Source of the DNA: Litoditis marina
Lineage: Eukaryota > Nematoda > Chromadorea > Rhabditida > Rhabditidae
NCBI GenBank assembly: GCA_964036275.1
Contig: OZ038434.1
Span: 8,017,060 to 8,081,059 of the forward strand
Direction of reading: 5' to 3'
Length of the DNA stretch: 64,000 bases
Shown: piece by piece, positions 13,078-25,078 of the stretch
Layout of the letters: each line of letters starts with the position of its first letter
How positions within the stretch are numbered: position 1 is the stretch's first letter
Notes under the pieces: model-generated
What the model saw: only the letters and a program-made list of their open reading frames with translations
What the model was told of the DNA's origin: nothing
The model's database searches: none
Translations under genes and position numbers: made by a program

Positions 13078-15234
13078 ATTCAGCCCAAATTGTGTTATCG
13101 GTTTTTAAACGATCAGCAGACGCTGAAACATGCGCGGTACGCGAAATGGTCCTCTTATCACACAAAATTGCAGTGGGCGTCAGGTCGTTACCTCAAAAAA
13201 CTCCACAGGCGAGGATCAATACGAGTTAAGCATCAACATTTAATGTAGGCAAGAACACCGAGACGAGGTAATAAAAGGGGCAAATCATGTATTTAACCGC
13301 GTTTTTCGTTAACCGCGCCAGTTGACCATTAACCGAAAAAATGGTTAACACGTTTGTTAACCACTTGGTAACCGCAAATTTCGCCCAAAAGACGTTGGAA
13401 AAAAAGGTTACTAAAGAGCCGATAGAAAAATGGTTAACTGTAACCGGGTTAACGGTTAACTGGCAGGGTTAACGGTATTCGCGGTTCATTGTGAAATTTG
13501 CGAACAAAATGAAATTCCAAAATGGAATTTTACTAGCCATACCACCATTAAAAGCGGCTGACATTCGAACAAGTAGTCATTTCACATGGTCTAAAATGCT
13601 TTTGTGACATTTTTTCCATGAGTCCCAAAGCAAAATAACATTCGCGATACATGAAGAATTATTAGGGATAACTCACTTTTATTGAAGAAAAAAGGAGTTT
13701 CCTGTGGTAGATGCCAGTTTCACACACGCCACAGTACCCTGCAGAACACTTAAATTACCATGAAAAAGGTGAAGTGTGAAAAAATAGACATAGAAATAAT
13801 AAAAAAAACAAAATTCAGAAAAGTCAAACGAATTAATTTTAAACGGGCGGGGTTCTGTTGACGAGACACGCGGCGCGGTCGCGCGGCGGCTGACGTTTTC
13901 AAATTTTGGACGGCCGCCATCCAGTGAGCGAAAGCCTTAAAATTTTCATTGTTATTATTATTTTACATTCTATTTTAAATATTTTCGATTCCTTAGTTCA
14001 TAAACGTCATTTAACCTAATTGGTGTCGTTCTCTTCGTGTGTATGTTACCATTCTCTGTCTTTTTGTATCGAATGATTCTGTTTCGTTCTAATATTTGTC
14101 TTTTTAGCTTTTTACATTTCATTTCATTTCAGGTAAGATTTTGTTCCGATATTACTCTTGTCAGTTGTCGGTTAGGACGGACATAACAATATTGGAAAAT
14201 GCGAGTTAAAAGAGCTTGTTTTTCGTTTTAAGCCTTTTAAGGAAGCCTTGTCGGTAATTTTGGTGTATCGTATTCACTGTTTTATGTAAGTTAGAATATT
14301 CTTCAAAGATCACCAGTTTTAATTCAACTTAGACACGAACTGAACAACTCACAACAATTATTCTTATGCGACTCTCATTATTTTTTGGTTTTTTGCTCCT
14401 CGAATATCCCCCTCAAATACAAAATTTTTGGTGTATGCTAGCTGGAAGTTGCTGTTTGGTTCTACGCTCACCTCTAAATTGTTTTTTTTTTTGCAGTTCG
14501 TTGTATTCGATGAATGCATTTACGCGCGGCTGGAGAGGACGACATTCGACGTTCGAATTCTGCGTGCCTATCACTCTCTGAGCCAAATGGACAAGGATTG
14601 TCAACTTGAGAAGGTTATTCATCTGAGTTTATCTTGCATGTGGTTTTAATAGAGTTTCCACCCGGCTTTCGGTTAAACCCACCTTGTCAAATATGAGGTG
14701 ACGTTGTTGGACGACTCATTTAATCACCCGGTTTTGTTATAATCGTAACTATTCCTACTTCAGCAATAGTAGCACTTAGCCGGGGAAAACACAATTTAGC
14801 ACCCTGTTTTCTAGCTCTGTCAATGGTTACCCAGATGAAATTGCATCAATTCCTGCATTCCTGATTTGCATTCAGTTTGTGTGGACAACAAAGTCGCCTC
14901 ACATTTGCACCTTGTTATAATAGTATTTTTCAAAATGTGTGTTTTGGTCACGCCCGTGCTTGAAAGTGGAACGTGACCATGTTAAACGGATTATTTCAAA
15001 CAACGTGTGTTTCAATTTGAACTTTAGACAGAATTTCGTTGGTTGAAACTGAAACACAAATTGAAAATCGGGACTTTTTTCCCGTCAATGTAAGAACTGT
15101 GATTTTAGAACCTCATTTAATGTAACATCGCTACGTATTTTTATGTGTCCGTAGTTTATCGCAGTCATTTTCAGAGAATATTTAACTTTCGCTTCAATGA
15201 GACATTGTGCTCCTTGCTTCATCCTCACGGCTAG
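13078..15234 (+). other. Exon-like segments of a possible plus-strand gene
   Basis: Three segments look like exons. 13078-13183 follows ATTACAG and precedes GTCGTT; it reads QIVLSVFKRSADAET and further. 14497-14613 follows a T-run plus GCAG and precedes GTTATT; it reads FVVFDECIYARLERTT and RAYHSLSQMDKDCQLEK. 15175-15234 follows TTTTCAG and reads NFRFNETLCSLLHPHG then stop. The second joins the third in phase 0. The first ends in phase 2 and does not join the second directly, so an exon is missing or the segments are unrelated. A GC-rich block at about 13850-13915 could be a promoter. No family is recognised and no start codon is assigned. Confidence 0.25.
13283..13490. repeat. Cluster of GTTAAC/TTAACCG palindromic motifs
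   Basis: The stretch contains a dense set of GGTTAAC, GTTAACCG and CGGTTAAC words in both orientations, many of them perfect 6-bp palindromes. A comparable CGGTTACC/GGTAACCG-rich patch lies at about 7500-7690. It carries no reading frame and is most simply read as degenerate tandem or foldback repeat DNA. Confidence 0.45.
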
Positions 15235-15789
15235 AGGGAAATTACCAGTATTATCAATTGTTTTTTGCGGAACCCTCTTTTTATTTCATTCATGGGTACG
15301 GCGCTGAAACAGTCCCTCCACTTTCTAAAAGAAGTATACCAGCTCAATGTTTTCTTGAAAAGACTATGTGGGGGTGTAGGGTTAACGTAAAGTGATGGCG
15401 GAAATATTTTGTGTAGTTGAAGATTTTCATTGCGACTTTTATAGTTCGTATTTTGGTCTGAAATATGGTGTAATATCAATTTTCACTTGTTTTTGGTCGC
15501 TGGCCCATTCTCGGATGATCCAAATTTGGGTTTGGTTGCCCAAGTGGTCCTTAGTCAAACTCGGGCTTTCTCCAAAGCCCAGTTCTGGATCATCCAGATT
15601 TGGTCGCGCACCCTATTTCCAATGATCATGATCTTGTTGAGCATTATTTTGAAATTCGTGTGTATTTTGGGCAAGTACAAATATATAAATATTTCTGAAT
15701 CCTGTTTTTCGTTTGCCTTTGTAATTTCATGTCAATTAAGGCGAAGATGATTCGCGCATATTTCGAAAGTCCGAAAAATCGAGGTTTGA

Positions 15790-16000
15790 GCGTTTTCAGG
15801 AGATTCTGCCATATTTTTATCCTGCCTCGTCTTATATCTCACTTTCCGCTGTGTACGCACGAGTGTCTTCGATACAAAAGCTTGTCAATTGTGTTCTCTA
15901 TTAGCGCAGTTGTTTGCGCACTGGTAAAAATATTTTGCTCACAGGTTCGATCCCGGCGAGAGACAGACATTTATAAATTTGGCACATACTATATCTGTGT
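15790..16000 (+). mobile_element. tRNA-derived SINE, copy 2
   Basis: A-box-like TAGCGCAGTTG at 15902-15912 and B box GGTTCGATCCC at 15944-15954, followed by the family tail GAGAGACAGACATTTATAAA. The upstream segment with GCTGTGTACGCACGAGTGTC matches copy 1. The copy is followed directly by a GA-rich tract (about 16018-16150). Boundaries are approximate. Confidence 0.68.
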
Positions 16001-16017
16001 TTTGGAATAGAAATAAA

Positions 16018-16155
16018 ATGTGGAGAGAGCGAGTAAGAGAGAGAGAAGTGAAGATAGTTAGAGAGAGGGAAAGATTGAAAAAGAGAAAGAGAGAAATGAG
16101 CGGGGGAGAGGTGAGAGAAAAACTGTAGAGAAGGGAGAAAGTGAAGCGAGACAGA
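16018..16155 (+). repeat. GA-rich microsatellite
   Basis: Purine-rich imperfect (GA)n sequence on the plus strand immediately after the SINE tail. It yields artefactual Ser/Leu/Phe-rich frames on the opposite strand. No coding role is supported. Confidence 0.8.
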
Positions 16156-16214
16156 AAAACAGGAGACGCGGAGCAGTGCAACAAGATGTGAAACCTACCC
16201 TCTCTGAAGGCGAG

Positions 16215-16880
16215 ATGGAAGGAATGCAACGTAGTGCACGGAATTTCAACATAGTGCACGGAATGTCTCCCTAACATAGGGCGCGGAACTTTTCCTTAAC
16301 ATAGAGCGCGGAATTCCTTCCTAACATAGGACGCGGGAGTTTCCCTTAACAAAGAGCGCGGAATGTATCCCTAACATAGGGCGCGCGAATTTTCCCTAAC
16401 GTGGGGTGCGAGAGTTTTCCTTGCCATAGAGCGTGGAATTTCTTCCTAGCACGGGGCGCGGGAGTTTTTCTCGACATAGATCGCAGAATTTCTTCCTAAC
16501 ATAGGGTGCGGGAGTTGCCCTTAACATAGAGCGCGGAATTCCTTTCTAACATAGGGCGCGGGAGTTTCCCTTAATATAGAGCGCGGAATGTCTTCCTAAC
16601 ATAGGGTGCGGGAGTTTCCCTTAACGTAGAGCGCAGAATTTCTTCCTAACATAGGGCGCGGAAGTTTTTCTTCATCTAGAGCGCGAAAGTTCTTCATAAT
16701 GTAGGGTGCGAGAGTTCTCCCGAGCGGAGGGTGCGAGAGTTCTCCCTAACGCAGGATGCGAGAGTTCTTCCTAACATAGGGCGCGGGAGTTTCCCTCAAC
16801 TTAGAGCGCGGTATTACTTCTCAATATAGAGCACCGGAGTTTCCCTTAACATAGAGGCGTAAGTTCTATCTAACAAACGC
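16215..16880. repeat. 25-bp minisatellite with a 50-bp two-unit higher-order period
   Basis: CTAACATAGGGCGCGG-type words recur every 25 bases (for example TAACATAG at 16272, 16297 and 16322, with the array continuing past 16546). Units alternate between a GGGCGCGG(G)AGTTT form and a GAGCGCGGAATTT form, giving a 50-bp dimer. About 26 units are present, with divergence increasing toward both ends. A lone related unit (CCTTAACATAGGGCGC) sits at about 11550-11565. Confidence 0.85.
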
Positions 16881-17062
16881 GAGGTTTTCTCTGGAAATTA
16901 TGATCCACCCTTCCCACACTACTGCCAATGAGAAATGGAAAATTTTAAAAAGGAAATTCATCCAGCTTACGTTCGCTCACGGCTTTTCTCAGTTTTCAGC
17001 AAAAAGTGCATTTGCATCAGTTTTTCGTCATTTTTGATTAAAAGTACAGCAAAAGGCTTCAG

Positions 17063-17091
17063 ACAAACAAACAAACAAACAAACAAACAAA
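17063..17091 (+). repeat. (ACAA)n microsatellite
   Basis: About seven ACAA units in a row. The flanks at 16881-17062 and 17092-18002 show no coding segment I can support. Confidence 0.85.
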
Positions 17092-18002
17092 CCGCCGCGC
17101 GCCCGGCTAGTCAACGCTGATATATATAATGGTTGTAAAACGGGCTACAAACGGGCTATCATTGGAAGTTGGCTCATATTTCAAACTCACAAAAGTGTGG
17201 CCATGTTTTCTCTATCTCCTGAAACGGCCTTTTCGATTTCTTGGACCTCATATTTGTCATATCCTCTTTTCTCAAAAAGTTGTTTTAGGTCGTATTCAAT
17301 CGCTGCCAAAACCTGAAATTTTCCAGTGTAGTTGTTAGAAAAATGTCATGTCATTCATTCAGAATGGATCAAATATACCGTGAGAAAGACGACATTGACT
17401 CGCAATTTGATCGGTGAACATTTGCATAAAAACAGTCTTGGCACTATTTGCCGTTCTAACTAAACTCTGTAAACTTTTCAATTTCTATTTTTCACAACGG
17501 ATTCCTCAGTACTCTTTGATGAAATTAACCTGGTACACTTTCACTCACTTCTTCAACCGTCGGAATAGAGTATTCCCTTGTTAATAGTCTTTCCACCACT
17601 TGATAAGTTGCCTGTTTGTTTTTACGAAATTCAACTGAGATATTTCGCACCGAACGTCTATTCTCCGTCGACGTTTTCTTAGGCTGAAATATTTATGGTC
17701 GGGAGAAAGCAATGACTGCTGGCAAACCGAAATGTTAAGGTTCGCTCGGACCTATTTTTGTTGAGTTCCACGTGCCTAAAACGCGCGTGTGAATTGTAGG
17801 TTTGGTCGGAATAGTTGAAGATTCAAGAACAGAACAATTCCCTCTAACGGTTATCCATTAAATAGAAGAAGCTATTTGCGTACACTTCAATTTTGGTTTT
17901 CTCATCACTGTGACTTTTGCCGGTAAAACACGCGTTCTAAGTATAACAAAGTGAAGTTTGCCTCGAATTTATAGTTTGTATTTCTAAAAACTAGCGGTTT
18001 AG

Positions 18003-18824
18003 TTTTCAAAAAAGGATAAGACTCGTATTGGACTCGAATCAAATCACTGTGTAAATAATAGTGAAGTGCATTTGCAAGAATCGATTGACAGTATGTACTC
18101 TTGGTCGGTTCAGTGGGAGTTACCTTTGTCCGTAGAAAGAACAAAGGTACTACATATTGGAAATAAAAACCCCAAGAATGTGTATACAGTCAATGGAACT
18201 GCGATAGGCGGTTGTGACACTGTGCGCGATTTAGGTTTCACAGTCACAAGTAGTTTGACATTTGCCGATCATTGCAAACGTATAGTCGCTGCAGCTAAAA
18301 GAAGGACATACAATATGTTCAAAACTTTGAAACTGAAGAATAAGTTCACGTGGATTAAGGTTTACAAAACATACATTCGTCCTATTGTTGAGAGTGGCTG
18401 CACTGTGTTCAACTCTGAGAGAATGTGTGTAAAAGCAATCGAATCAGTGCAGAATGACTTCACTAGGAAGTTATTCATGCGACTAGGAGGTTATACGTGT
18501 TGTAAAATACCGTCAGCTGAGTTCAGAAATAAGAAATTAGGTCTTCAGTCTTTAGAGAAAAGACGTAACGTCTTTGATTTGATCATGGTTCACAAGATTG
18601 TAAATGGAAACTCTGGCGTTGATACTGCAAAGTTTTATACCTTTGAAAACTCGCGAACCAGGGGTGCAAGGTTGAAATTACGTCTCACCGCTCCCAAATT
18701 CAAGACTAGAGCACAATTTTTCACTGTCAGAGCTGGTTCTAAATACTTGAAAATCACGAAAAATAAATTTGTACCTGTTTCAGTCAAATGTATGAAAAAA
18801 TATTTGTTTGAAACCCTTAACTAA
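18003..18824 (+). mobile_element. 5'-truncated non-LTR retrotransposon, reverse transcriptase C-terminal part
   Basis: One open frame of about 270 codons encodes the region after the reverse transcriptase catalytic motif of a CR1/Jockey-like LINE. Typical landmarks appear in order: LQESIDSMYSWSVQWELPLS (palm end), TKVLHIGNKN, the RDLGFTVTSSLTFADHC motif, FKTLKLKNKFTWIKVYKTYI, RPIVESGCTVF, and the trailing RRNVFDLIMVHKIVNG segment. The frame closes at TAA 18822-18824. The catalytic Asp-Asp motif is absent; the element begins at about that point, the usual result of incomplete reverse transcription. The remaining frame has no internal stop, so insertion may be fairly recent. The 3' end is probably before 19110, where short ATTC/AATC repeats occur, but it is not defined. 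Confidence 0.82.
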
Positions 18825-20637
18825 TTAATGAATTGAACGTTTCTGTTGGAACCCATTTGAGTTTTGTAGGTCAGTGGCTTGTGTTAGTTAACTTCTTGCT
18901 CAGTTTCCGTTTTTATTGTTGTGTAAACGATCATCATTCCGACATATATATCGTTACTGTGTTGTTGTAGTACTGTTCTCATTCCACATCTCACTTTATC
19001 ACTTTGTTCTATGTTTTATTTCTGTTTTCACCACGTTTTCCCACTTCTCATCTCATTTTTTCACGTATTCATATGCGTAATAAATCATTCAATCAATTAT
19101 GTATCAGTCTTAAGGTTTTATGTGGTCCGGAGTTCTACCATGATATGCCCTATTCTGAGATATTGAGGGATCAATCGCGTGCAGTTTCGAAAGTGGACGA
19201 TGCTCAATGCACAAAAAGTTACGGCGCTGCAAATTTACTGAGTCACTTTTGCACAATCCAAACTGAATACTGCTCACTTTCAATGTTTTCGCCATACTAG
19301 CCTCCAGCAGGCGGAAGATAACACGATCGTTTCTTTCGAATGCAGATATTTGCATTATCTCCAAAGCAATCTTCTGAAAATCTATTTAATAAGCATTGCA
19401 TGATAGTAATGTGCACAATCTTCATCATCAAGTATTTTGCCAACTAAGAAAATAGGAAAAAACTTAGCAGACCGGAGCATTAATATCACTCTCGCCTGGA
19501 ATGGAATGATCTCTAACTACAGATGTTCCTGTACCAACGAGCAAGAAGAGAGGGAACAGACCAGTTAATTACCAAACAGAGGATATCATGCACAAAATGG
19601 TTGAGTGATTGAATGAACTTGATTGAATGAATCTGTTGCAATACTGCACACGTCCCTTTACACGTGAACGCGCGCTATGCTAATCAACTAACATGGTAAA
19701 CAGGTATAGACAGCAAGTCTACTACTAAACATATATTTTCGACCGTGTTCAAACTTGGAACTCTTCCTTGTCAAACTTCTATATTTTCGAGTTCAAAGTC
19801 GAACTCAAACTTGCAACTTTTGTTACTTTTTTGTTTGGTCAACTCTGAATGAGTAATGTTTTAACTATTTGTCTGTCCAATAATCTCAACCAGTTTGTGT
19901 TCCCCGAAAAAAGACGATTCTAACCATCCATGTCTCTATGCATCTTCAATTGAGGCTATCTCATTACAGATCTACACATTCATTACAAGTTCGAGAATCA
20001 ATATTATGCGAGTTCTTAACACTCGCTTCTGTCTACTTTATATCACTAAAAAAGTAAGTTCATATTTATTTTGAATTTGGCTTAGCATTGTCGCTCGTTC
20101 TCATTGTTTTTTTATATTTGACTTTGGAGAAATTTTCCTAAACACTACCGACCGGACTGACGTGTCGAATTGAGATACTTCTATTCTATGAGTGAAGTCC
20201 TTCCGGGGTTATATATGTAAAGTGCATGAGTGAAAACCTTAAGGTATTGTGTACTCCGGTTGATCAGTTTGCGAAAGCCGGAAACCGGAAGTTTAGTCTA
20301 TTGATATTTTTCTGGACTATTGAGAAAAAGAAGATTATGGTTATTTTTATGTTTAAAAAACTGACTCTCTGAAGCAAAAACTGATTTTGAACCCGTGTTA
20401 TTGAATTCTTTATGTTACACTTTTGATATACCCTGTCGCCTTCGATTTTCGAATTTCAAAAAGTAGGCATTGAACAAAAGATAAGAAGCTTGTGGTTGGT
20501 TTAACAATCATAATTTGCAGAGATTAATGAAACTTCAAAAACTGCATCCCAATATGTACCTGCAAGAACTTACGTGCGAAGTTTGAAGACTTCCAAAAAT
20601 CAAACCTTCCCTCCATCGACAAAAAAATTGATTCCAG
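18825..20637. other. Intergenic region upstream of the glycosyltransferase-like gene
   Basis: Includes the probable 3' tail of the retrotransposon and AT-rich sequence. I see no further gene. Promoter and 5'UTR elements of the gene starting at 20638 should lie here, but no specific motif stands out. Confidence 0.4.
20632..20637 (+). promoter_or_regulatory. Possible spliced-leader trans-splice acceptor before the start codon
   Basis: The sequence TTCCAG directly abuts the ATG at 20638, and no upstream in-frame coding exon was found. In nematodes this arrangement usually marks SL1 addition. It could instead be an ordinary acceptor after a non-coding first exon. Confidence 0.4.
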
Positions 20638-23600
20638 ATGGGAATTCGGCGGTTCATTCTGATTTTGTGTGTTGTTTTGCTGATAATAACCGTGCAGAGA
20701 AAGTATATCATCTCCAGTAGTGCACTGCGGTTTCTCAACAGTTATTCGCATCAAATTAATCCACTTCTGTTGGACGCCGATCGAGAGTTGTATCAGGTTA
20801 GAGTTGAAACTAATTCTACAGAGGCCGGAGAGAAAAGTGTCATTTATATTTTATATTTATATATCTGAAACTAGCTAAACTTTTAACAATGAGAACAGGT
20901 TTGTTCCATAATTTTATTTTCATATTTTTACGGTGTGATATTTTCAGCTCATTCAGGACGCAATCATTCCTCCCGCGGTGTTATTCTCGAACCAAGTGAG
21001 TGAGCTGAACACATGTATCTGTTATCTCCCTCTCTCTTTTTCCCTCTCTCTCTCTTTTATTCTCCCTCACTCTCTCTATTTCTTTCTCTCTCTCCCTCTC
21101 TTTCTCTATCTCTCTTTTTCTTTCTCCGTTTTTTTTTCATATTCCATTTCTCTCCAAGAGTGATCACACTTAGACTACAAGTCCGGAAAGAGAGATGAAC
21201 GCTCATTGATCACAACGATCTGGTTCATAAAAATTTGAAAGTACTAAATTTAGTATTTAGCGAAAGTAGACTAACTAGTTTCACCGTTGGAACGGTGGAA
21301 ATAAATAGTCATCTCTAAGTAAAAGTTCAAACTTGAGAAAAATGTTTTCTAACATAAGTTTCAGTATGCGCTGAACATAACCTTGAACTGGCTGTGCAAC
21401 ATCCAATCCTTCAACATCGGAAGACGCCTCGTCATTATTGCCCTCGACGAGATCACCTACGACGTATTGAGGGTCTCTTGGCCCGACGTCAAGACTATTC
21501 GCTGGAAAGTACCGTCAATGGTGAGAATACATTTAACGAACATTTTTCTGTTGTCGTATAAAACGAGCAGTTGAAAAGTAGAGGAGTGGTAACCAAATGT
21601 ATGGGTTTGATGAAGTTCTCCCGGATCTATCCTGTTTTGGTGATTTCATAGCCAGGATCTGACTAAAAACACAAACACTTATTGAAAAGTGTTTGTAGTT
21701 TGATCCCGCCGCATTTCAGTCGTGATTTGAAATATGCGATGTGCACGCAGATCGAACAACAATGCAAAACTGGCTACCGTTTTGTCTAAAAGTTAATTAT
21801 TCTTCAAATTTCAGGAGGGTCACTTCACGGTGGGGTCGGGGCCGTATCAGATGTTCCAACTGTTTCGGGCCAATCTCATATCATATTTGATAGACACCGG
21901 CAGGGACTTCTGGATGTTACAGGCAGATACGTACTGGAGAACTGACCTGTTTGCCATATTTGGTGAGCACGGGATATTATCAAACTTTCAAGCAATTATG
22001 TTTGTTGTCCAGTTTTTAGTTCGCTTGAAATGGTCAATTGACTGAGGATTCCAGTTCTCATAGTTGTTTGATAGTTTCGACAAACACTGAAAATCAGTAG
22101 CAGAGAAAAATGAACCGAGACTTTAACCACAAGGATTCTAACTGAGAACATCCAAAAAACCAATAAAAACGCGAAAAAAAAATAAAGAAAAAAATGTAGT
22201 TCAGACCCTGCGACAGAGGAGGGGGAGATTCTATTTGACAAGGAGGGAGACAGCGGGTTGTCAGGCGAGATGGTGGCTGGCGGCAACTTCTACATCCGGT
22301 CGACCGAGAAGACGAAGAACTACTTCGAGCAGTTATCAACGATGTTGAGGTGGGGCATTACTGTAAACATGACCAAACATAGTTTTGTTGCTTTGATAGT
22401 TTGGTTGGTTTAAGAGTTTGTTGTTGTTTATTGTAGTTGAAGTTAGTTGTTTCAAAGAAAACACCTTCAGAAGACACTCAGTGATGAGGGAGAAGACCAA
22501 TCTTTGTGTTGCTGTATTGTAAAGAAAATATGTAGTTAGTTGGTGGCACCACAAAGCCTACTCCTTCTCCTTTTCAATCGGTTTTTTTCTATGATAACCG
22601 ATTGGGTTTATGTTAGAAAAAAATTATCGCAGCATTTCTCTCGTCTTGTAAAAAGCACCACCTATTTTCAGGTATATGTACGCTACAGATAATAATATAA
22701 TGGGAACGCTGTGCGCCATTGGGTTTGGTGATTTGTATTGTGGAGAAATTCCTTATAGGTCAGTTGCCAACAAAATTATTTGCTTTCCGGAAACAGTAAA
22801 CCACAATCATTTATACTTCTCTAGCATTCACAATCAGGGATTTCACAAAAGTTTGGCCAGTATGACTGTTGTGAAAAGGAGAGAATACGAATAGCATGAG
22901 ATACCGACAGTTTATCTACTGACCACGACACACGTTTTCACTTAGTAACTCAACGTTCTGAATTTTACTTAACAAAATTGTTTCCCATTTCAGAATAATT
23001 GGCAATTGGAGATGGCATTTAGGACTTCGCACAGATATACCTCCGTTGTTACAGTTTGACTTCTTAGGAGGAGGGAAGTTCGAGAGGTGAGTTGCTCAGG
23101 CTCATGCACCTTAGTCACTCATGCTATGAGTTTTTTCGAATCTCTCAACAAAAGTATGTGTGCGGCTTATTTCTATATGGGTCGGTCGAAAGTGATTCTA
23201 TAACTCTATTCTCTGTACCAACTATAACACTACGGTACCAGAAATCATGACGATGATTTGTTACGCAAATGGTTCAAGTAGGCGTGAAAATGTAGGAATG
23301 ATCGCATGAAAAAAGGTGTTTCATTTTAGAATGATGCGGATACGGTTGCGGTTTTCCACTCCGAACGGAACTTGTCTGAACAACAGCTATGATCCGGGAA
23401 CTGCTGTCACACTGCAGGTGATTTCCAGCATTATCGAAAGAGTGGAACGGTAAAATGATTATTTCAGTACATGTTCTGAAGTTTTGATGATTACAAGCGT
23501 TTTTGGGAGGTCACAAAAGTGGTGTAGTCGTTCTCGTGCATCATGAAGCTATCTCCGAGAAACTGAACGATTTGTAGAAGCCCACGTAGGTATGATGAAA

Positions 23601-23963
23601 ACTATTCTGCTGATCAATCCATATTTCTATCTAACAGACAAACAAACCGATCGAAACAAACCAACCAAAAATTACAAAAAAATTATGAAAAGTTAAAAAA
23701 AAACACTGCAAAAATCACTACAAAGTTTATTACCATGGAAACCAAACATAACCACAAACCAAAACAGTCCGTGAACAGACCAGGAAAACCTCACTTGAAT
23801 GTTTCAGGACCTGCGGCAGTTCCAGTTGCCGTCGAGTCTGTCCCTCCGCTTGATTGTCTGGGGCCAGACCATCTCAGAATATCTATGTAAATGGTCCCCG
23901 GACATGTCGACGTTGCTGAGAACTTATCTGATACCCAACTTTGCCTATTATTTGATTGTTTGA
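20638..23963 (+). CDS. Type II membrane nucleotide-diphospho-sugar transferase-like protein
   Basis: Exons: 20638-20796, 20948-20995, 21365-21520, 21815-21962, 22205-22349, 22672-22758, 22994-23086, 23330-23417, 23808-23963. All are GT-AG and phase-consistent, giving 359 residues. An N-terminal signal anchor (FILILCVVLLIITV, residues 6-19) implies a Golgi type II topology. The middle matches the nucleotide-diphospho-sugar transferase family (Pfam Nucleotid_trans type, expanded in nematodes): LVIIALDEITYDVL, PYQMFQLFRANLISYLI, DFWMLQADTYW (157-162 replaces the usual DxD-type acidic motif), then GEMVAGGNFYIRSTEKT and TDNNIMGTLCA. Likely role is sugar transfer in the Golgi; donor and acceptor are unknown. 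The ATG sits directly behind ATTCCAG, a possible trans-splice acceptor. AATAAA hexamers follow at 24056-24065. Confidence 0.82.
21022..21165 (+). repeat. CT-rich microsatellite in intron
   Basis: Imperfect (CT)n/(TC)n tract in the intron between exons 20948-20995 and 21365-21520 of the transferase-like gene. It yields artefactual Ser/Leu/Phe-rich frames. Confidence 0.85.
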
Positions 23964-24055
23964 CACGTGGAAATAGGATTATGTGCAAGTAGTTGTTTTT
24001 TTGTTTGTATGTTCATTCGTGTGTCTCAGTCATCGACCAGCCAAAACTGAAAAAG

Positions 24056-24065
24056 AATAAATAAA
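24056..24065 (+). terminator. Polyadenylation signals of the transferase-like gene
   Basis: Two overlapping AATAAA hexamers lie about 93 bases after the stop codon at 23963. Confidence 0.6.
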
Positions 24066-25078
24066 AACTGAAAATTAGTAATCGCATTTCTTCATTGTAA
24101 ATGAACGTCTTTATTTCATGGACGGACTGTATAAAAAGAATGTAAAACGTAGTGCACAGCTCTATTGTAATGATGATGAGTTGTTTTTGAAATCGGTACC
24201 GCTCACCCCGGACAAACCTTGTGAGAACTTTTTGATTTCGAGGTTTGTTTTGACCTGCCTATGTTTCTGAGTTCTTGCGAGATCTGGCGGGTAATTACCT
24301 ACTTACGGAGCCGTTATGACATACACTACTGTCCTGGGTGGCAGTCTGTCACACCATATTATTTGTCATGTTTTGGGTCGTAGTCTGGGCATACTCTGTG
24401 TTTCACGAAATTGCGTTCAGACGGAAGTTGAAAAACTCGTACTCGAAAAAAAAAAACTGAATAGTCTTAGTCGGAGCGACGAAAAGTCTATTTGCACCCG
24501 GCCAAGCTGTATTTACACCTAATAACTGTTATGCAACGACGCTTGCTCCGAGGATGTAGCATTTGGGATGCACGTCGTTCAAGAAAATCTCTCTAGCAGC
24601 TCACATGAATTTCTCATTCAAAACTACTGTTTTCCAATAATCAAGAACTTTTCTAATGTTTCTACTCTAATGATTGAGACTGGAAAATATGACAACTCTA
24701 CACAATAAGGAGATTGTTGCAACGTCAGCCTGTTCTATGAAACTGAGATGGAATCTCATTCTTTCCGGAAACAAATACGAGGCTACCGGTTTTAGCATCT
24801 GATAACTCATGACCAATTGAGAGATCGGAAAACAGAGCTAATTATTCTTCACATCCTCTCTTTTCTCCGACTGACTTTCGACTACACACACATAGCATCG
24901 GGCAAGAGAAATAAACCATTTTATCTGTTTGTTTCATTTTCCACACTGTTCTTCGATACAGCATTTATGTTCCATGCAGAGTTGAAACACCCTATTAGAA
25001 CAATGAAACTGTTTTTACTTTCACATTTTGGAATATGTGTTTAAATTTACATATTTACATCTAGTTCATTCGTTGAAG
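24066..25078. other. Intergenic region upstream of the ground-like gene
   Basis: No gene seen. Short open stretches here lack coding character or splice support. The promoter of the ground-like gene is expected within it, but no defined element is visible. Confidence 0.4.
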
